From positions 1-39,119 of the forward strand of contig DATBGZ010000075.1 of the NCBI GenBank assembly GCA_036557785.1: a stretch of 39,119 nt of DNA. The letters are read 5' to 3'. Below are positions 1 through 7,132 of the stretch, in pieces (the first letter of the stretch is position 1; each line of letters opens with the position of its first letter). The position numbers and the translations under genes were made by a program. This DNA is from DATBGZ01 sp036557785 (GTDB lineage: Bacteria; Actinomycetota; Actinomycetes; Mycobacteriales; Micromonosporaceae). The notes under the pieces are model-generated. The model had not been told where the DNA came from and searched no databases. It saw only the letters and a list, made by a program, of their open reading frames with translations.

Positions 1-194
1 GCGTCGAATCCCGCGCCGGCTGCCACTGCGCCACCCTGGCCCACCACGCCCTACACCTGAACCCACCCGCCAGCTGCCGACTCAGCTTCTCCCTCTACAA
101 CACCCTCGACGAGATCGACCGAGCCGTCCAAGCCGTCGCGCAGATCGCCCGCCGGGCCACAGCGACGCGAGGCCCGGCCTCACGGGGAAGGTAG
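1..194 (+). CDS. Cysteine desulfurase-like class V aminotransferase, C-terminal end
   Basis: The reading frame enters from outside the window and stops at TAG 192-194, leaving 63 codons. The residues resemble the end of SufS/CsdA-type PLP enzymes: RAGCHCATLAHH matches the loop carrying the persulfide-forming cysteine (RxGxHC in SufS). CRLSFSLYNTLDEIDRAV matches the conserved C-terminal stretch in which a Ser/Phe-Tyr-Asn segment precedes the last helix. The product probably takes sulfur from cysteine or a related substrate, or is a desulfurase-like lyase; the missing N-terminus prevents a finer call. It is convergent with the following PhyH gene, and its stop codon lies in the loop of a shared hairpin. 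Confidence 0.7.
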   Translation, partial: VESRAGCHCATLAHHALHLNPPASCRLSFSLYNTLDEIDRAVQAVAQIARRATATRGPASRGR

Positions 195-210
195 TCGTGA
201 GACCGGGCCT
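170..210. terminator. Bidirectional hairpin between convergent genes
   Basis: Arms 170-184 (AGGCCCGGCCTCACG) and 196-210 (CGTGAGACCGGGCCT) pair over 15 bp with one mismatch, which becomes a G-U wobble in the minus-strand RNA. The loop is 11 nt and contains the stop codon of the upstream plus-strand gene. There is no long U tract, which is common in actinobacteria. Its position between two gene ends supports termination in both directions. Confidence 0.6.
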
Positions 211-225
211 GCGGAGCGTACGGAA

Positions 226-1119
226 TTAGGGGATCAGCGGCGGGTAGCTCGGGTCGAGCAGGCTGTTGTCGCGCAGATGGCGGTAGACCGGAACCTCTTC
301 GGGGAAGTGGCCCCAGGCGTGGTCGCCGCCCTCGACCGCGTCGTGCACGCGGCCCTCCTCCAGCGCGCCCACGAGCTGGCGCTGCATCGGTGTCAGCCTC
401 TCCGCGACGTCCGGTGCGACCGCCTCGTCACGCTGGGCAATCCAGCGGTACGTGTAGCCGAAGAACGCCACCTTGCGGGTGAGCTCGGAGTAGTTGTTCG
501 AGCGCGCGTGCCAGATGCGCCGGTCGAAGAAGACGGCGTCGCCGGCGTTCGCGCAGACCTCGATCGCGCCCTCCGGGTCGGGCCACTCGAGGTCGCGACG
601 TGGTGGGCCGTCGATGCGGTTGGTCTTGTGGCTGCCCACCACGACCTTGAAGTTGCCGCGACCCGGCTGCGAGACGTCGGAGAGCCAGAAGGCGAGCTTG
701 ACCGAGAGCCGCGCACGGGGGTCCGTCTCGATCTCACGGTTCTGCCGTCCGCCGTCCTGGTGCCATTCGAAGCGGAACGGCTTCGGCTCGCTCAGCGGCG
801 GGTGCACGTCGAGATGCGAGTGGTAGATGTGGATGTTCCAGCCGATCACGGACCAGACCAGCGGGAACGCCTTGGGGTGGTCGATCAGGCCCGCGAGCTC
901 CGGGCAGCTCGCCACGGCGGACAGCTTGTGCAGGGACTTGTCCTTGGCGATCTTGCCCTGCGCCTCGTGCTCGGCGTAAACGCGGTCCAGCGCCCCGGCG
1001 TAGTACGACACCTCGTCAGGCGTGAGCACGTTCCGGACGATCACGAATCCGTCCCGCTCGAACTGCTCCCGCTCCTCGGGGGTCATCACACGCGACGCGG
1101 TTGGGGTGGTAGTGGTCAA
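226..1119 (-). CDS. Phytanoyl-CoA dioxygenase (PhyH) family Fe(II)/2-oxoglutarate oxygenase
   Basis: About 297 residues, typical for the PhyH family. The 2-His-1-Asp iron triad is visible: H120 and D122 in the FEWHQDGG segment and H204 in RRIWHARSNN. R215 in LTRKVAFF is placed to bind 2-oxoglutarate. The enzyme probably hydroxylates a small substrate; members act on lipids, amino acids and secondary metabolites, and the substrate cannot be read from sequence. I chose TTG at 1119 because GGAGG lies 6 nt upstream; an in-frame ATG at 1086 (MTPEEREQF) is the alternative and would give 286 residues. The open frame continues further upstream to 1506 but that part is not protein-like. The gene stands alone, with an iron-box-like sequence about 35 nt before the start. 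Confidence 0.85.
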   Translation of the reverse strand: MTTTTPTASRVMTPEEREQFERDGFVIVRNVLTPDEVSYYAGALDRVYAEHEAQGKIAKDKSLHKLSAVASCPELAGLIDHPKAFPLVWSVIGWNIHIYHSHLDVHPPLSEPKPFRFEWHQDGGRQNREIETDPRARLSVKLAFWLSDVSQPGRGNFKVVVGSHKTNRIDGPPRRDLEWPDPEGAIEVCANAGDAVFFDRRIWHARSNNYSELTRKVAFFGYTYRWIAQRDEAVAPDVAERLTPMQRQLVGALEEGRVHDAVEGGDHAWGHFPEEVPVYRHLRDNSLLDPSYPPLIP

Positions 1120-1153
1120 GACAGTCCTCCGAGATGAACGGCCCCACGGTGTG

Positions 1154-1172
1154 CTGGGCCAGCCTAGCCTTA
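1154..1172 (-). promoter_or_regulatory. Iron-box-like sequence upstream of the PhyH gene
   Basis: The minus strand reads TAAGGCTAGGCTGGCCCAG. It matches the IdeR/DmdR iron-box consensus (TTAGGTTAGGCTAACCTAA) at about 13 of 19 positions, including the core TAGGCT. The right half-site is degenerate. It lies 35-53 nt upstream of the TTG start, in promoter range. Regulation by iron of an Fe(II)-dependent oxygenase would make sense, but this is inference. Confidence 0.3.
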
Positions 1173-1279
1173 CTTCCCTACGTTCGACGCCCCTGGCCCC
1201 TGTGTCGTGTGCCCCGCTTGTCGGGGTTACGACCGCTTGTGTCGGTGCTCGGGTGAGCATGATGCCACCGTGCCAACCC

Positions 1280-1303
1280 GGGGGCCAGTGCCACTCGGCC
1301 CCC
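1280..1303 (-). terminator. Hairpin downstream of the transglutaminase-like gene
   Basis: GGGGGCC (1280-1286) pairs with GGCCCCC (1297-1303), and AGT/ACT inside the loop can extend the stem past a one-base bulge. It begins 22 nt after the stop codon at 1325. A second, weaker stem (CCCCG at 1212-1216 with CGGGG at 1222-1226) follows. There is no U tract. Confidence 0.55.
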
Positions 1304-1324
1304 ACGCGGTGCCGTTCGACACGA

Positions 1325-2239
1325 TCAGGTCGCGCGGAGCACGACGGTACGGCTGGTGCCGTCGTAGGGCGAGCGTGACCTGATCGTGGCGGGCACCGAG
1401 AACCCGTGCTCCTGAGCCAGGCGGCGCAGGTCAGCCGCGTCGGCCCCGCCGGCGATGGCGTCGGCGACCGCGTCGAGCGCCGACCGCAGTGCCGGCTGAC
1501 GGTCAAGGTCGGCGTCGTCGGCCGTAAGCGCGCCCCACTCGTCCCACTGCAGCGGTTCCCAGCCGGTCAGTGACGCGAGGTCGAGCACGAGGTTGTGGGC
1601 CAGTTGGGGCCAGCCGCGAGTCTCGGGGATCTCGAGCGCGGGCGAGACCACGACCGACTGCGGCGCCAGCCTCCCCTCGCGGGCCGCGATCCACGCGGCG
1701 TCCCCGGTGAGGAACCTGTCGCGGGGCACGTCGAGTGGGTCGAGGGGGCCGCCGACGCCCGGGAAGTCGTCGGGGATCTGCGCCTCGACCAGCCGCCAGT
1801 CGCCCTCGCGCTCGTCGTAGACCTCCGCCACGACGTGGTCGACCCACCAGCCCTTCTCGAAGTACCCCGCGTGCCCGACGCGTGAGCGTGCGGCGACGCC
1901 GTGTGAGCGCAGCATGCTCACGAGCAACAGGGTGAAGTCCCGGCAGCAGCCCAGGATCCGCTGCGTCGCGCCGCGCTCAGCCTCCAGCGGCAGCCCCGGT
2001 GTCAAATCGGCCAAGCGCGCGAACTGCTCCTCGGCGTACCGCAGGTCCACCTCCGGCAGTCGGTCGGGGGTGAAGCCGAGACCCAGGGGGTCGCCCGCGG
2101 CCCAGAAGTGGAAGACCAGCCGGGTCGCCAGTCGCCGGGCAGACGCGAGGTCCTCGGGCGATGAGCCCGCCCATCCGGTCATGCGACCGGGGTCGGTGCA
2201 GACGGTGTGCCGACGATAGACTTCGATGCCTTCCGTCAC
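1325..2239 (-). CDS. Transglutaminase-like superfamily protein
   Basis: 304 residues. The papain-like transglutaminase core is visible: GCCRDFTLLLVSMLRSHGV with the nucleophile cysteine C99 (or C98), then WWVDHVVAEVYD with H135, and an acidic residue in WRLVEAQIPDD. GVAARSRVG resembles the conserved 'GIPAR...G' strand. No signal peptide or membrane segment is seen, so the protein is probably cytoplasmic. Prokaryotic members act as proteases or amidases rather than cross-linkers; the substrate is unknown. The start is GTG at 2239, with AGGA 7 nt upstream and a -10-like TAGGAT overlapping it, so the transcript may be leaderless. It is monocistronic between two hairpin-bearing gaps. Confidence 0.75.
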   Translation of the reverse strand: MTEGIEVYRRHTVCTDPGRMTGWAGSSPEDLASARRLATRLVFHFWAAGDPLGLGFTPDRLPEVDLRYAEEQFARLADLTPGLPLEAERGATQRILGCCRDFTLLLVSMLRSHGVAARSRVGHAGYFEKGWWVDHVVAEVYDEREGDWRLVEAQIPDDFPGVGGPLDPLDVPRDRFLTGDAAWIAAREGRLAPQSVVVSPALEIPETRGWPQLAHNLVLDLASLTGWEPLQWDEWGALTADDADLDRQPALRSALDAVADAIAGGADAADLRRLAQEHGFSVPATIRSRSPYDGTSRTVVLRAT

Positions 2240-2245
2240 GACGCC

Positions 2246-2251
2246 ATCCTA
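2246..2251 (-). promoter_or_regulatory. Candidate -10 element, possibly leaderless start
   Basis: The minus strand carries TAGGAT six bases before the GTG start of the transglutaminase-like gene, so transcription could begin at or next to the start codon. No clear -35 box is seen. The same bases contain AGGA, which could instead be a ribosome binding site. Confidence 0.35.
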
Positions 2252-2313
2252 GCCGATGTGGGGGGCCGTGCACCCGCATCGAAGGATCACACCCACTCAA
2301 TGCTGGCAGGGAC

Positions 2314-3201
2314 TTAGCTGATCACACGGCCGGGCAGGGCGATGGCGCCGGCGAGCTCGGCCAGCGCTGAGAGATGTCTGTCGATACCGACCGCGCTGCC
2401 CGCGACCAGGCCCATCGTGTCGATGGACAGGTGACTGGCGCCCGTCTCGCGCCACCGCAGCACGGCCTGGGCCGTCGCCTCGACGCCCGCCGACAGCCGG
2501 GTATGTCCGTGCATGCCCAGCGAGTCCGGGTTCCGGCCGACCGCGAACGCCCCAGCGCGCACCGCGGCTGTAGCGTCGTCGAGCGCCGGACCGGGCTGCA
2601 TCTGCGGGAACCAGCCGTCCGCCAACCGCCCGGCCCGCCGGTAGGCGGCCTCGCTCTGCGCCCCGAACCAGATCGGGATCGGCCGCTGCACGGGCATCGG
2701 CGCGAGCCCTGCCCCGGTGACCGTCTCGTACTCGCCCTTCAGCGTGACCGACCGCCGCGTCCACAACAGACGCAGCAGCTCGACCTGCTCGGTGAGGCGG
2801 CGGCCACGGTCATCGAACCGCTTGCCGAGCGCCTCGTACTCGACCCGGTTCCAGCCGAGTCCCACCCCGAGCCGCAGCCGTCCCTGGGACAGGATGTCGA
2901 CCTGGGCGGCCTGCTTCGCGACGAGTGCGGTCTGACGCTGCGGCAGGATGACGATGCCGGTGATCAGCTCCAGTTCGGTGATGGCGGCGAGGTATCCGAA
3001 GAGGACGAACGGTTCGTGGAAGGTCGAGTCGATGTCGTACGGCCCTTTCCATCCCCTGTGGACGGTCGGGTCGGCGCCGAGGACATGGTCGTACGCGAGG
3101 ATGTGCCGGTAGCCCAGTTCCTCCACCGCCGCCGCGTAGGCCCGCACGACGGCCGGGTCGGCGCCGATCTCGGTCTGCGGGAACACCACTCCGATCTCCA
3201 T
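2314..3201 (-). CDS. LLM-class (luciferase-like) F420-dependent oxidoreductase
   Basis: 295 residues, the usual length for single-domain luciferase-like oxidoreductases. It starts MEIGVVFPQTEIG, the typical first TIM-barrel strand. It carries AYDHVLG and the hallmark stretch QAAQVDILSQGRLRLGVGLGWNRVEYEALG, which lines the flavin/deazaflavin pocket. In actinobacteria most proteins of this subfamily use coenzyme F420, and that is the inferred cofactor; the substrate is unknown. The start is ATG at 3201, 9 bp after the stop of the serine hydrolase gene upstream, so it may be the third gene of that unit. A TAGGGT hexamer 6 nt before the ATG could also be a -10 for a leaderless transcript. Confidence 0.85.
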   Translation of the reverse strand: MEIGVVFPQTEIGADPAVVRAYAAAVEELGYRHILAYDHVLGADPTVHRGWKGPYDIDSTFHEPFVLFGYLAAITELELITGIVILPQRQTALVAKQAAQVDILSQGRLRLGVGLGWNRVEYEALGKRFDDRGRRLTEQVELLRLLWTRRSVTLKGEYETVTGAGLAPMPVQRPIPIWFGAQSEAAYRRAGRLADGWFPQMQPGPALDDATAAVRAGAFAVGRNPDSLGMHGHTRLSAGVEATAQAVLRWRETGASHLSIDTMGLVAGSAVGIDRHLSALAELAGAIALPGRVIS

Positions 3202-3210
3202 CGGCCCACC

Positions 3211-4107
3211 CTATGCCGATGGCGCGGGCTTCAGCAGTTGCGTAGTGACCGATGCACAGGCCTTGCTGCCGGTGGTGAAGGAAGAGGAACGCGTCTCGAC
3301 CGCCAGGACCCAGGTGTCGCCGATCGCCAGGCAGTTGATGTACCAGACGCCGTCGGTGTCGACCCACCCGTTCTTGATGGCGATGCTCGACTGCTGTGCC
3401 GCCGGGAACGCCAGCCGGATGCCGAAGTTGCCGACCCCGCGCACATGGCGCATCTCGTTGAGCAGCCACTGCGTCCACTTCGGTGTGTCCACCTTGCCGG
3501 ACGCGATGCACGCGCCGAGCCGGGCGGTCTGTTGCGGCGCGATCTGGGTCCACGCCCAGCCGTGGCCCGGGGTGATCTTTACGCCGGAGACCCCACAGAT
3601 CGTCTGCATGCCCGAGGTGACGGGGGTGTTGCCGCCCAGCGCGTTGTGCGTGGCGTCGGCCGCGTCATTGTCGCTGTCCCGGATCATGATCGTGAGCGTG
3701 TCGAGCCAACTCTGCGACGGATTCGGGTGCAGCCGCAGGTAGAACGCCGCCAGCCAGGCCTTGACCATCGAGGCGGAACGGTTGACCTGGGTGTCGTTCG
3801 CGCTGCCCCACATCTGACCCGTCCGCCGGTCAAGCAAGGTCCAACCCCACCATGATGCGGAGACGCTGACGGGGTTGTCGCCGTGCAGGGCCAGGGGCGC
3901 CAGCGTGGGCGGTGGCGTGGGCGATCCGGTCGCGGTCGGCGTCGGCTCTGAGGTGGTTGAGATGGCGCTCACGTGACCGGCGGCGGGCTGGGAGCGGTCG
4001 GCCGCGACGACGAGCACGAACGCGGCCACGCTCGCGGTCAGGAGCACCGCCAGCAGACCGATCAGGACAGAGGTGACCGGGGAACGACGCCGCACCGGCG
4101 GGATCAT
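3211..4107 (-). CDS. Exported beta-lactamase-fold serine hydrolase, paralog 1
   Basis: 298 residues. An N-terminal hydrophobic segment (about 13-35) acts as signal anchor, followed by a Thr/Pro/Ser-rich linker (about 48-70) and a catalytic domain with the three serine-acyltransferase motifs. These are SMVK (S113-K116), SDN (S145-N147) and KNG (K245-G247) where class A beta-lactamases have KTG. Four cysteines (C171, C200 and two near the C-terminus) could form disulfides outside the cell. Family knowledge suggests a penicillin-interacting or D,D-peptidase-like serine hydrolase of the cell envelope; true beta-lactamase activity is not shown. It is a tandem duplicate of the gene at 4163-5044. 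The start is ATG at 4107 without a strong ribosome binding site. Confidence 0.75.
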   Translation of the reverse strand: MIPPVRRRSPVTSVLIGLLAVLLTASVAAFVLVVAADRSQPAAGHVSAISTTSEPTPTATGSPTPPPTLAPLALHGDNPVSVSASWWGWTLLDRRTGQMWGSANDTQVNRSASMVKAWLAAFYLRLHPNPSQSWLDTLTIMIRDSDNDAADATHNALGGNTPVTSGMQTICGVSGVKITPGHGWAWTQIAPQQTARLGACIASGKVDTPKWTQWLLNEMRHVRGVGNFGIRLAFPAAQQSSIAIKNGWVDTDGVWYINCLAIGDTWVLAVETRSSSFTTGSKACASVTTQLLKPAPSA

Positions 4108-4162
4108 AGTGGCGTCAGGACTTCGTCGGAACCCGGCCCCGCCGCAGCGGGGCGAACCGGGG

Positions 4163-5044
4163 TCATCCGGAAGATGCCGGGGTCTTCATCAACTGCTTGG
4201 TGATCGCCAGGCAGCCGTTGGTCCCCGCCCCGAACGACCCCGATCGCGTCTCGACGACCAGGACCCAGGTGTCGCCGATCGCCATGCAGTTGACGTACCA
4301 GCCGTTGCCCCACCCGTCGCTCCACCCGTTCTTGATGGCGATGCTCGATTGCTCCGCTTTCGGGAACGCGAGCCGGATGCCGAAGTTGCCGCCGCCGCGC
4401 ACGTGACGCATCTCGTTGAGCACCCATTGCGTCCATTTCGGGGCGTCGACCTTCCCCGCCGCGATGCAGGTACCGAGCAGAGCCTGCTGGCGGGCGCTGA
4501 TCGTGGTCGATGCCCACCAGTGTCCGGACGGCACGAAGGCCGAGACCCCGCAGATCGACTTCATCGCCGAGGTGACCGGAGAGTTGCCGCCGAGCGCCTC
4601 GTGCGTGGCGTCGGCCGCGTCGTTGTTGCTGTCCCGGATCATCGTCGACAGCGTGCTCAACCAACTCTGCGAGGGGTTCGGGTGCAGCCTCAGGTAGAGC
4701 GCCGCCAACCACGCCTTGACCATCGAGGCCGTACGCGACCCCTCCTCGTCGTTGGCGCTGCCCCACGACTCGCCGGTCCGACGGTCGACCAGGGCCCAGG
4801 ACCACCAGGGCGTGGTACCGGCGACCTTGTTCTCCGGGTGCAGGGGCAGTGCGTCGAGCGCGGGAACCTCCGGCGTCGGGGTCGCGTCCGGCGTCGGCGA
4901 GGACGGCTCGTGCAGCGATGCCACCGGCACGTGAGGCCGCCCGGCGGTCTTGATGACGACGATGGATGTCACGAGCGCGGCCAGCACGGCCACGCCGACG
5001 ACCGCGAACCTGACCGCGGACCGCCCGAGCCAGCCACCTTGCAC
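4163..5044 (-). CDS. Exported beta-lactamase-fold serine hydrolase, paralog 2
   Basis: 293 residues with the same layout as the neighbouring paralog: membrane anchor at about 12-32, Pro/Thr-rich linker at about 47-62, then the hydrolase domain. Motifs are SMVK (S107-K110), SNN (S139-N141, where paralog 1 has SDN) and KNG (K238-G240). Blocks such as LHPNPSQSWL and the NEMRHVRG-GNFGIRLAFP segment are nearly identical to paralog 1, while the anchor and linker have diverged. This is the pattern of an old tandem duplication with selection on the catalytic domain. The start is GTG at 5044 with GGAGG 6 nt upstream. The paralog 1 start follows 55 bp after this gene's stop, so both are probably co-transcribed. 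Confidence 0.75.
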   Translation of the reverse strand: MQGGWLGRSAVRFAVVGVAVLAALVTSIVVIKTAGRPHVPVASLHEPSSPTPDATPTPEVPALDALPLHPENKVAGTTPWWSWALVDRRTGESWGSANDEEGSRTASMVKAWLAALYLRLHPNPSQSWLSTLSTMIRDSNNDAADATHEALGGNSPVTSAMKSICGVSAFVPSGHWWASTTISARQQALLGTCIAAGKVDAPKWTQWVLNEMRHVRGGGNFGIRLAFPKAEQSSIAIKNGWSDGWGNGWYVNCMAIGDTWVLVVETRSGSFGAGTNGCLAITKQLMKTPASSG

Positions 5045-5141
5045 GTGCAGCCTCCGACGCGAACATGGGACAGCGGCGGGGGGAAGGTTCCTGCCGCGCG
5101 GGCGGCATGGAGTCTAGGCGACAAACCTGCGGCGCGCAGCG

Positions 5142-5177
5142 GCGCCGCGCCACCGACTCGCACCGGCGGCGCGGCGC
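5142..5177 (-). terminator. GC-rich hairpin downstream of the SDR gene
   Basis: GCGCCGCGCC (5142-5151) and GGCGCGGCGC (5168-5177) form a perfect 10-bp stem with a 16-nt loop, starting 7 nt after the SDR stop codon at 5184. No U tract follows immediately. It separates the methyltransferase-SDR unit from the serine hydrolase pair. Confidence 0.6.
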
Positions 5178-5183
5178 ACGGGC

Positions 5184-5957
5184 TCACAGCGCCGTCCAGC
5201 CACCGTCCACGAGCAGGTCGTGACCGGTCACGTAACCCGACGCGTCGCTGGCGAGGAAGAGCAGCGGCCCGTCGAGGTCGCTCAGGCGGCCCGGCCGTCC
5301 CATCGGTGAACGGGCGCTGATCCAGGCGACCTGGTCCGGATCCTGCAGCCACCCGCTGGTCTGGCTGGGGAACCAGGCGGGCGAGATCGCGTTGACCCGC
5401 ACCCCCCGGCCGGCCCATTGCGCAGCCAACTCGCGGGTCAGCGCGACCACCGCGCCCTTGCTGGCGGCATACCCGGCCAGACCGTAGCGGTCCATGCTCA
5501 TCTTTGCCGAAGGTGAGGCGATGTTCACGATCGAGCCGCTCCCCCGCCCGAGCATGTGCCGGCCGACCAACTGGGCCAGGCCGAACAGCCCGACGACGTT
5601 GGTCTCGAGCTGCGCCCGGACGGAACCGATCGGCTCGTCCTCGGCCCTGGTCGAGGCAGCGATGCCCGCGTTGTTCACGAGGACATCGATCTGGCCGAAC
5701 CTGTCCAGAGTCGCGCTCACGAGCGCCGAGCGGTCGCCGTCCTCCCGGACGTCGCAGGGCACGGCGATCGCGTCGCGCATGCCCGCCGCGAGCTCGGCGC
5801 AGACCTCGGCCCGGCGGGCCGCGAGCACCACCGACGCGCCGGCGGCGTCGAGCACCTGGGCGAAGCGCGTGCCGAGTCCTGAGGACGCGCCGGTGACGAT
5901 CGCGACCCGGCGGTCGAGACGCAACGTCGGCAGCGCGTCGATGGGCGCCGAGCTCAT
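5184..5957 (-). CDS. Short-chain dehydrogenase/reductase (SDR)
   Basis: 257 residues, a classical SDR. The Rossmann cofactor motif TGASSGLG is at 22-29 and NNAG at 95-98. The catalytic Ser (S148 in NIASPS), Tyr and Lys (Y163 and K167 in YAASKGA) are all present. The basic residues after the second strand (LAARRAEV) favour NADP(H). It is expected to oxidise or reduce a hydroxyl/keto substrate. The ATG at 5957 overlaps the stop of the methyltransferase by the sequence ATGA, so the two are translationally coupled and probably serve one pathway. The open frame extends upstream but only this start fits the SDR N-terminus. Confidence 0.85.
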   Translation of the reverse strand: MSSAPIDALPTLRLDRRVAIVTGASSGLGTRFAQVLDAAGASVVLAARRAEVCAELAAGMRDAIAVPCDVREDGDRSALVSATLDRFGQIDVLVNNAGIAASTRAEDEPIGSVRAQLETNVVGLFGLAQLVGRHMLGRGSGSIVNIASPSAKMSMDRYGLAGYAASKGAVVALTRELAAQWAGRGVRVNAISPAWFPSQTSGWLQDPDQVAWISARSPMGRPGRLSDLDGPLLFLASDASGYVTGHDLLVDGGWTAL

Positions 5958-7057
5958 GGTTCCAGCCGGTAGAAGCGGAAGGTCGCGTGCTCGATCGGCA
6001 GGACTGTGGTCGCCGAGAAGCCAGCCTCGGCGGCGAGCGCACGCATCGTATCGGGGCGCATCAGGGTCCCCACCGGCTGCGGGTCCGCGCCCACCAGCCC
6101 CTGCGGCAGGCACCAGATCGGGCTCGCCGCGGCGAAGAGCCGCTCGACCAGGTCGCCGGGTGCGGTGAAGGTCTCCGCGGCCCGCTCGTCCATCACCACG
6201 ACCGTCCCCTGTGGACCCGCGGCCGCGCGCGCGTTGCTCAAGGCCTCGACCGGACGGGGCAGGTCGTGCACGCACTCGAAGAAGAAGATGACATGGTACG
6301 GCTGCGACCAGTCGGCCGACGTGTCCGACAGATCGCGGACCTCGAACGTGACCCGGTCCGCGACGCCCGCCTCGGCGGCGTTGCGGCGGGCGACCGCGAC
6401 CGACGCGTCGTCGGCGTCGAAGCCGTCCACCCGCACCGCCGGGAACGCCTTCGCCAGCTCGATCGCGGACCAGCCGTACCCGCAGCCGAAGTCGCCGATC
6501 CGCGCGGGCGTCGTCTCGTCCCGTAGCCGCTGGTCGATGTCGGGCAACTGGGCCAGCCACTGCGACGCCAGCTCATTGGCGAACGCCGGGCGGTTCAGTG
6601 CCGCCTGAGCATCGGCCGCGTCGGGGCCGTACTGCGCGTACGGCACGCCCTCACCGGTGCGGAACGCCCGCGCCAGGGCTGGCATCGCCCCACCCGCCGC
6701 GGCGACGAGAAGCGCCAGTCCGCCGAGGTACGCCGGGCTCGTCTCGTCGACGAGCACGGGCGCCGCGCCGGCAGCGAGGCCGAACCGGGCGGTTGCGGGG
6801 TTGTCACCGTCCACTGTGGCCAGTCCGGCCACCGCCTGGCCCTGCAGCCACTCCACCAGGTACCGCTGGTGGCAGCCGGTCTGAGCGGCGAGCTCGGCGG
6901 CGCTGACCGGGCCGAGGGCGAGCCGCGCATAGAGCCCGAGCCGCACGCCGAGGTAGACGTTGCAGAGCTCGGCCGCGCCGACGCCGGCCTCGAAGAGCCG
7001 CCCGAGCAGCGCCTCGGTCGCGTCGTTCGCCGTCGCGGGGACTGTCTGAGTTGTCAT
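5954..7057 (-). CDS. SAM-dependent methyltransferase with N-terminal winged-helix domain
   Basis: 367 residues. The N-terminal part (about 15-95) looks like the dimerisation winged helix of small-molecule methyltransferases (GLYARLALGPVSAAELAAQTG, then a YLVEWLQG helix). The Rossmann part has SAM motif I, IGDFGCGYG (187-195), an acidic residue after strand 2 (VDGFDADD) and FFFECVHDLP as the motif III/IV region. It probably O- or C-methylates a small molecule. The start ATG at 7057 has GGAGG 8 nt upstream. It overlaps the SDR gene by ATGA and lies 70 bp downstream of the large regulator gene, with repeated TGTCAGG heptamers between them. Confidence 0.85.
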   Translation of the reverse strand: MTTQTVPATANDATEALLGRLFEAGVGAAELCNVYLGVRLGLYARLALGPVSAAELAAQTGCHQRYLVEWLQGQAVAGLATVDGDNPATARFGLAAGAAPVLVDETSPAYLGGLALLVAAAGGAMPALARAFRTGEGVPYAQYGPDAADAQAALNRPAFANELASQWLAQLPDIDQRLRDETTPARIGDFGCGYGWSAIELAKAFPAVRVDGFDADDASVAVARRNAAEAGVADRVTFEVRDLSDTSADWSQPYHVIFFFECVHDLPRPVEALSNARAAAGPQGTVVVMDERAAETFTAPGDLVERLFAAASPIWCLPQGLVGADPQPVGTLMRPDTMRALAAEAGFSATTVLPIEHATFRFYRLEP

Positions 7058-7094
7058 CGGGATTACCTCCGGTTCGTAGGTTTCACCAGGGAGG

Positions 7095-7132
7095 CGTCAG
7101 GTTCGCTCTGGCATTGTCAGGCCAGTGTCAGG
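7095..7132 (-). promoter_or_regulatory. Heptamer direct repeats before the methyltransferase gene
   Basis: TGTCAGG occurs at 7115-7121 and 7126-7132 (11-bp period, 4-bp spacer), with CGTCAGG at 7095-7101 and another TGTCAGG at 7151-7157 inside the regulator's last codons. On the coding strand this reads CCTGACA. Heptamers on an 11-bp period are the known layout of SARP-type activator sites. They end about 38 nt before the methyltransferase start, fitting a promoter-overlapping operator. The last copy overlaps the regulator's stop region. Confidence 0.45.
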
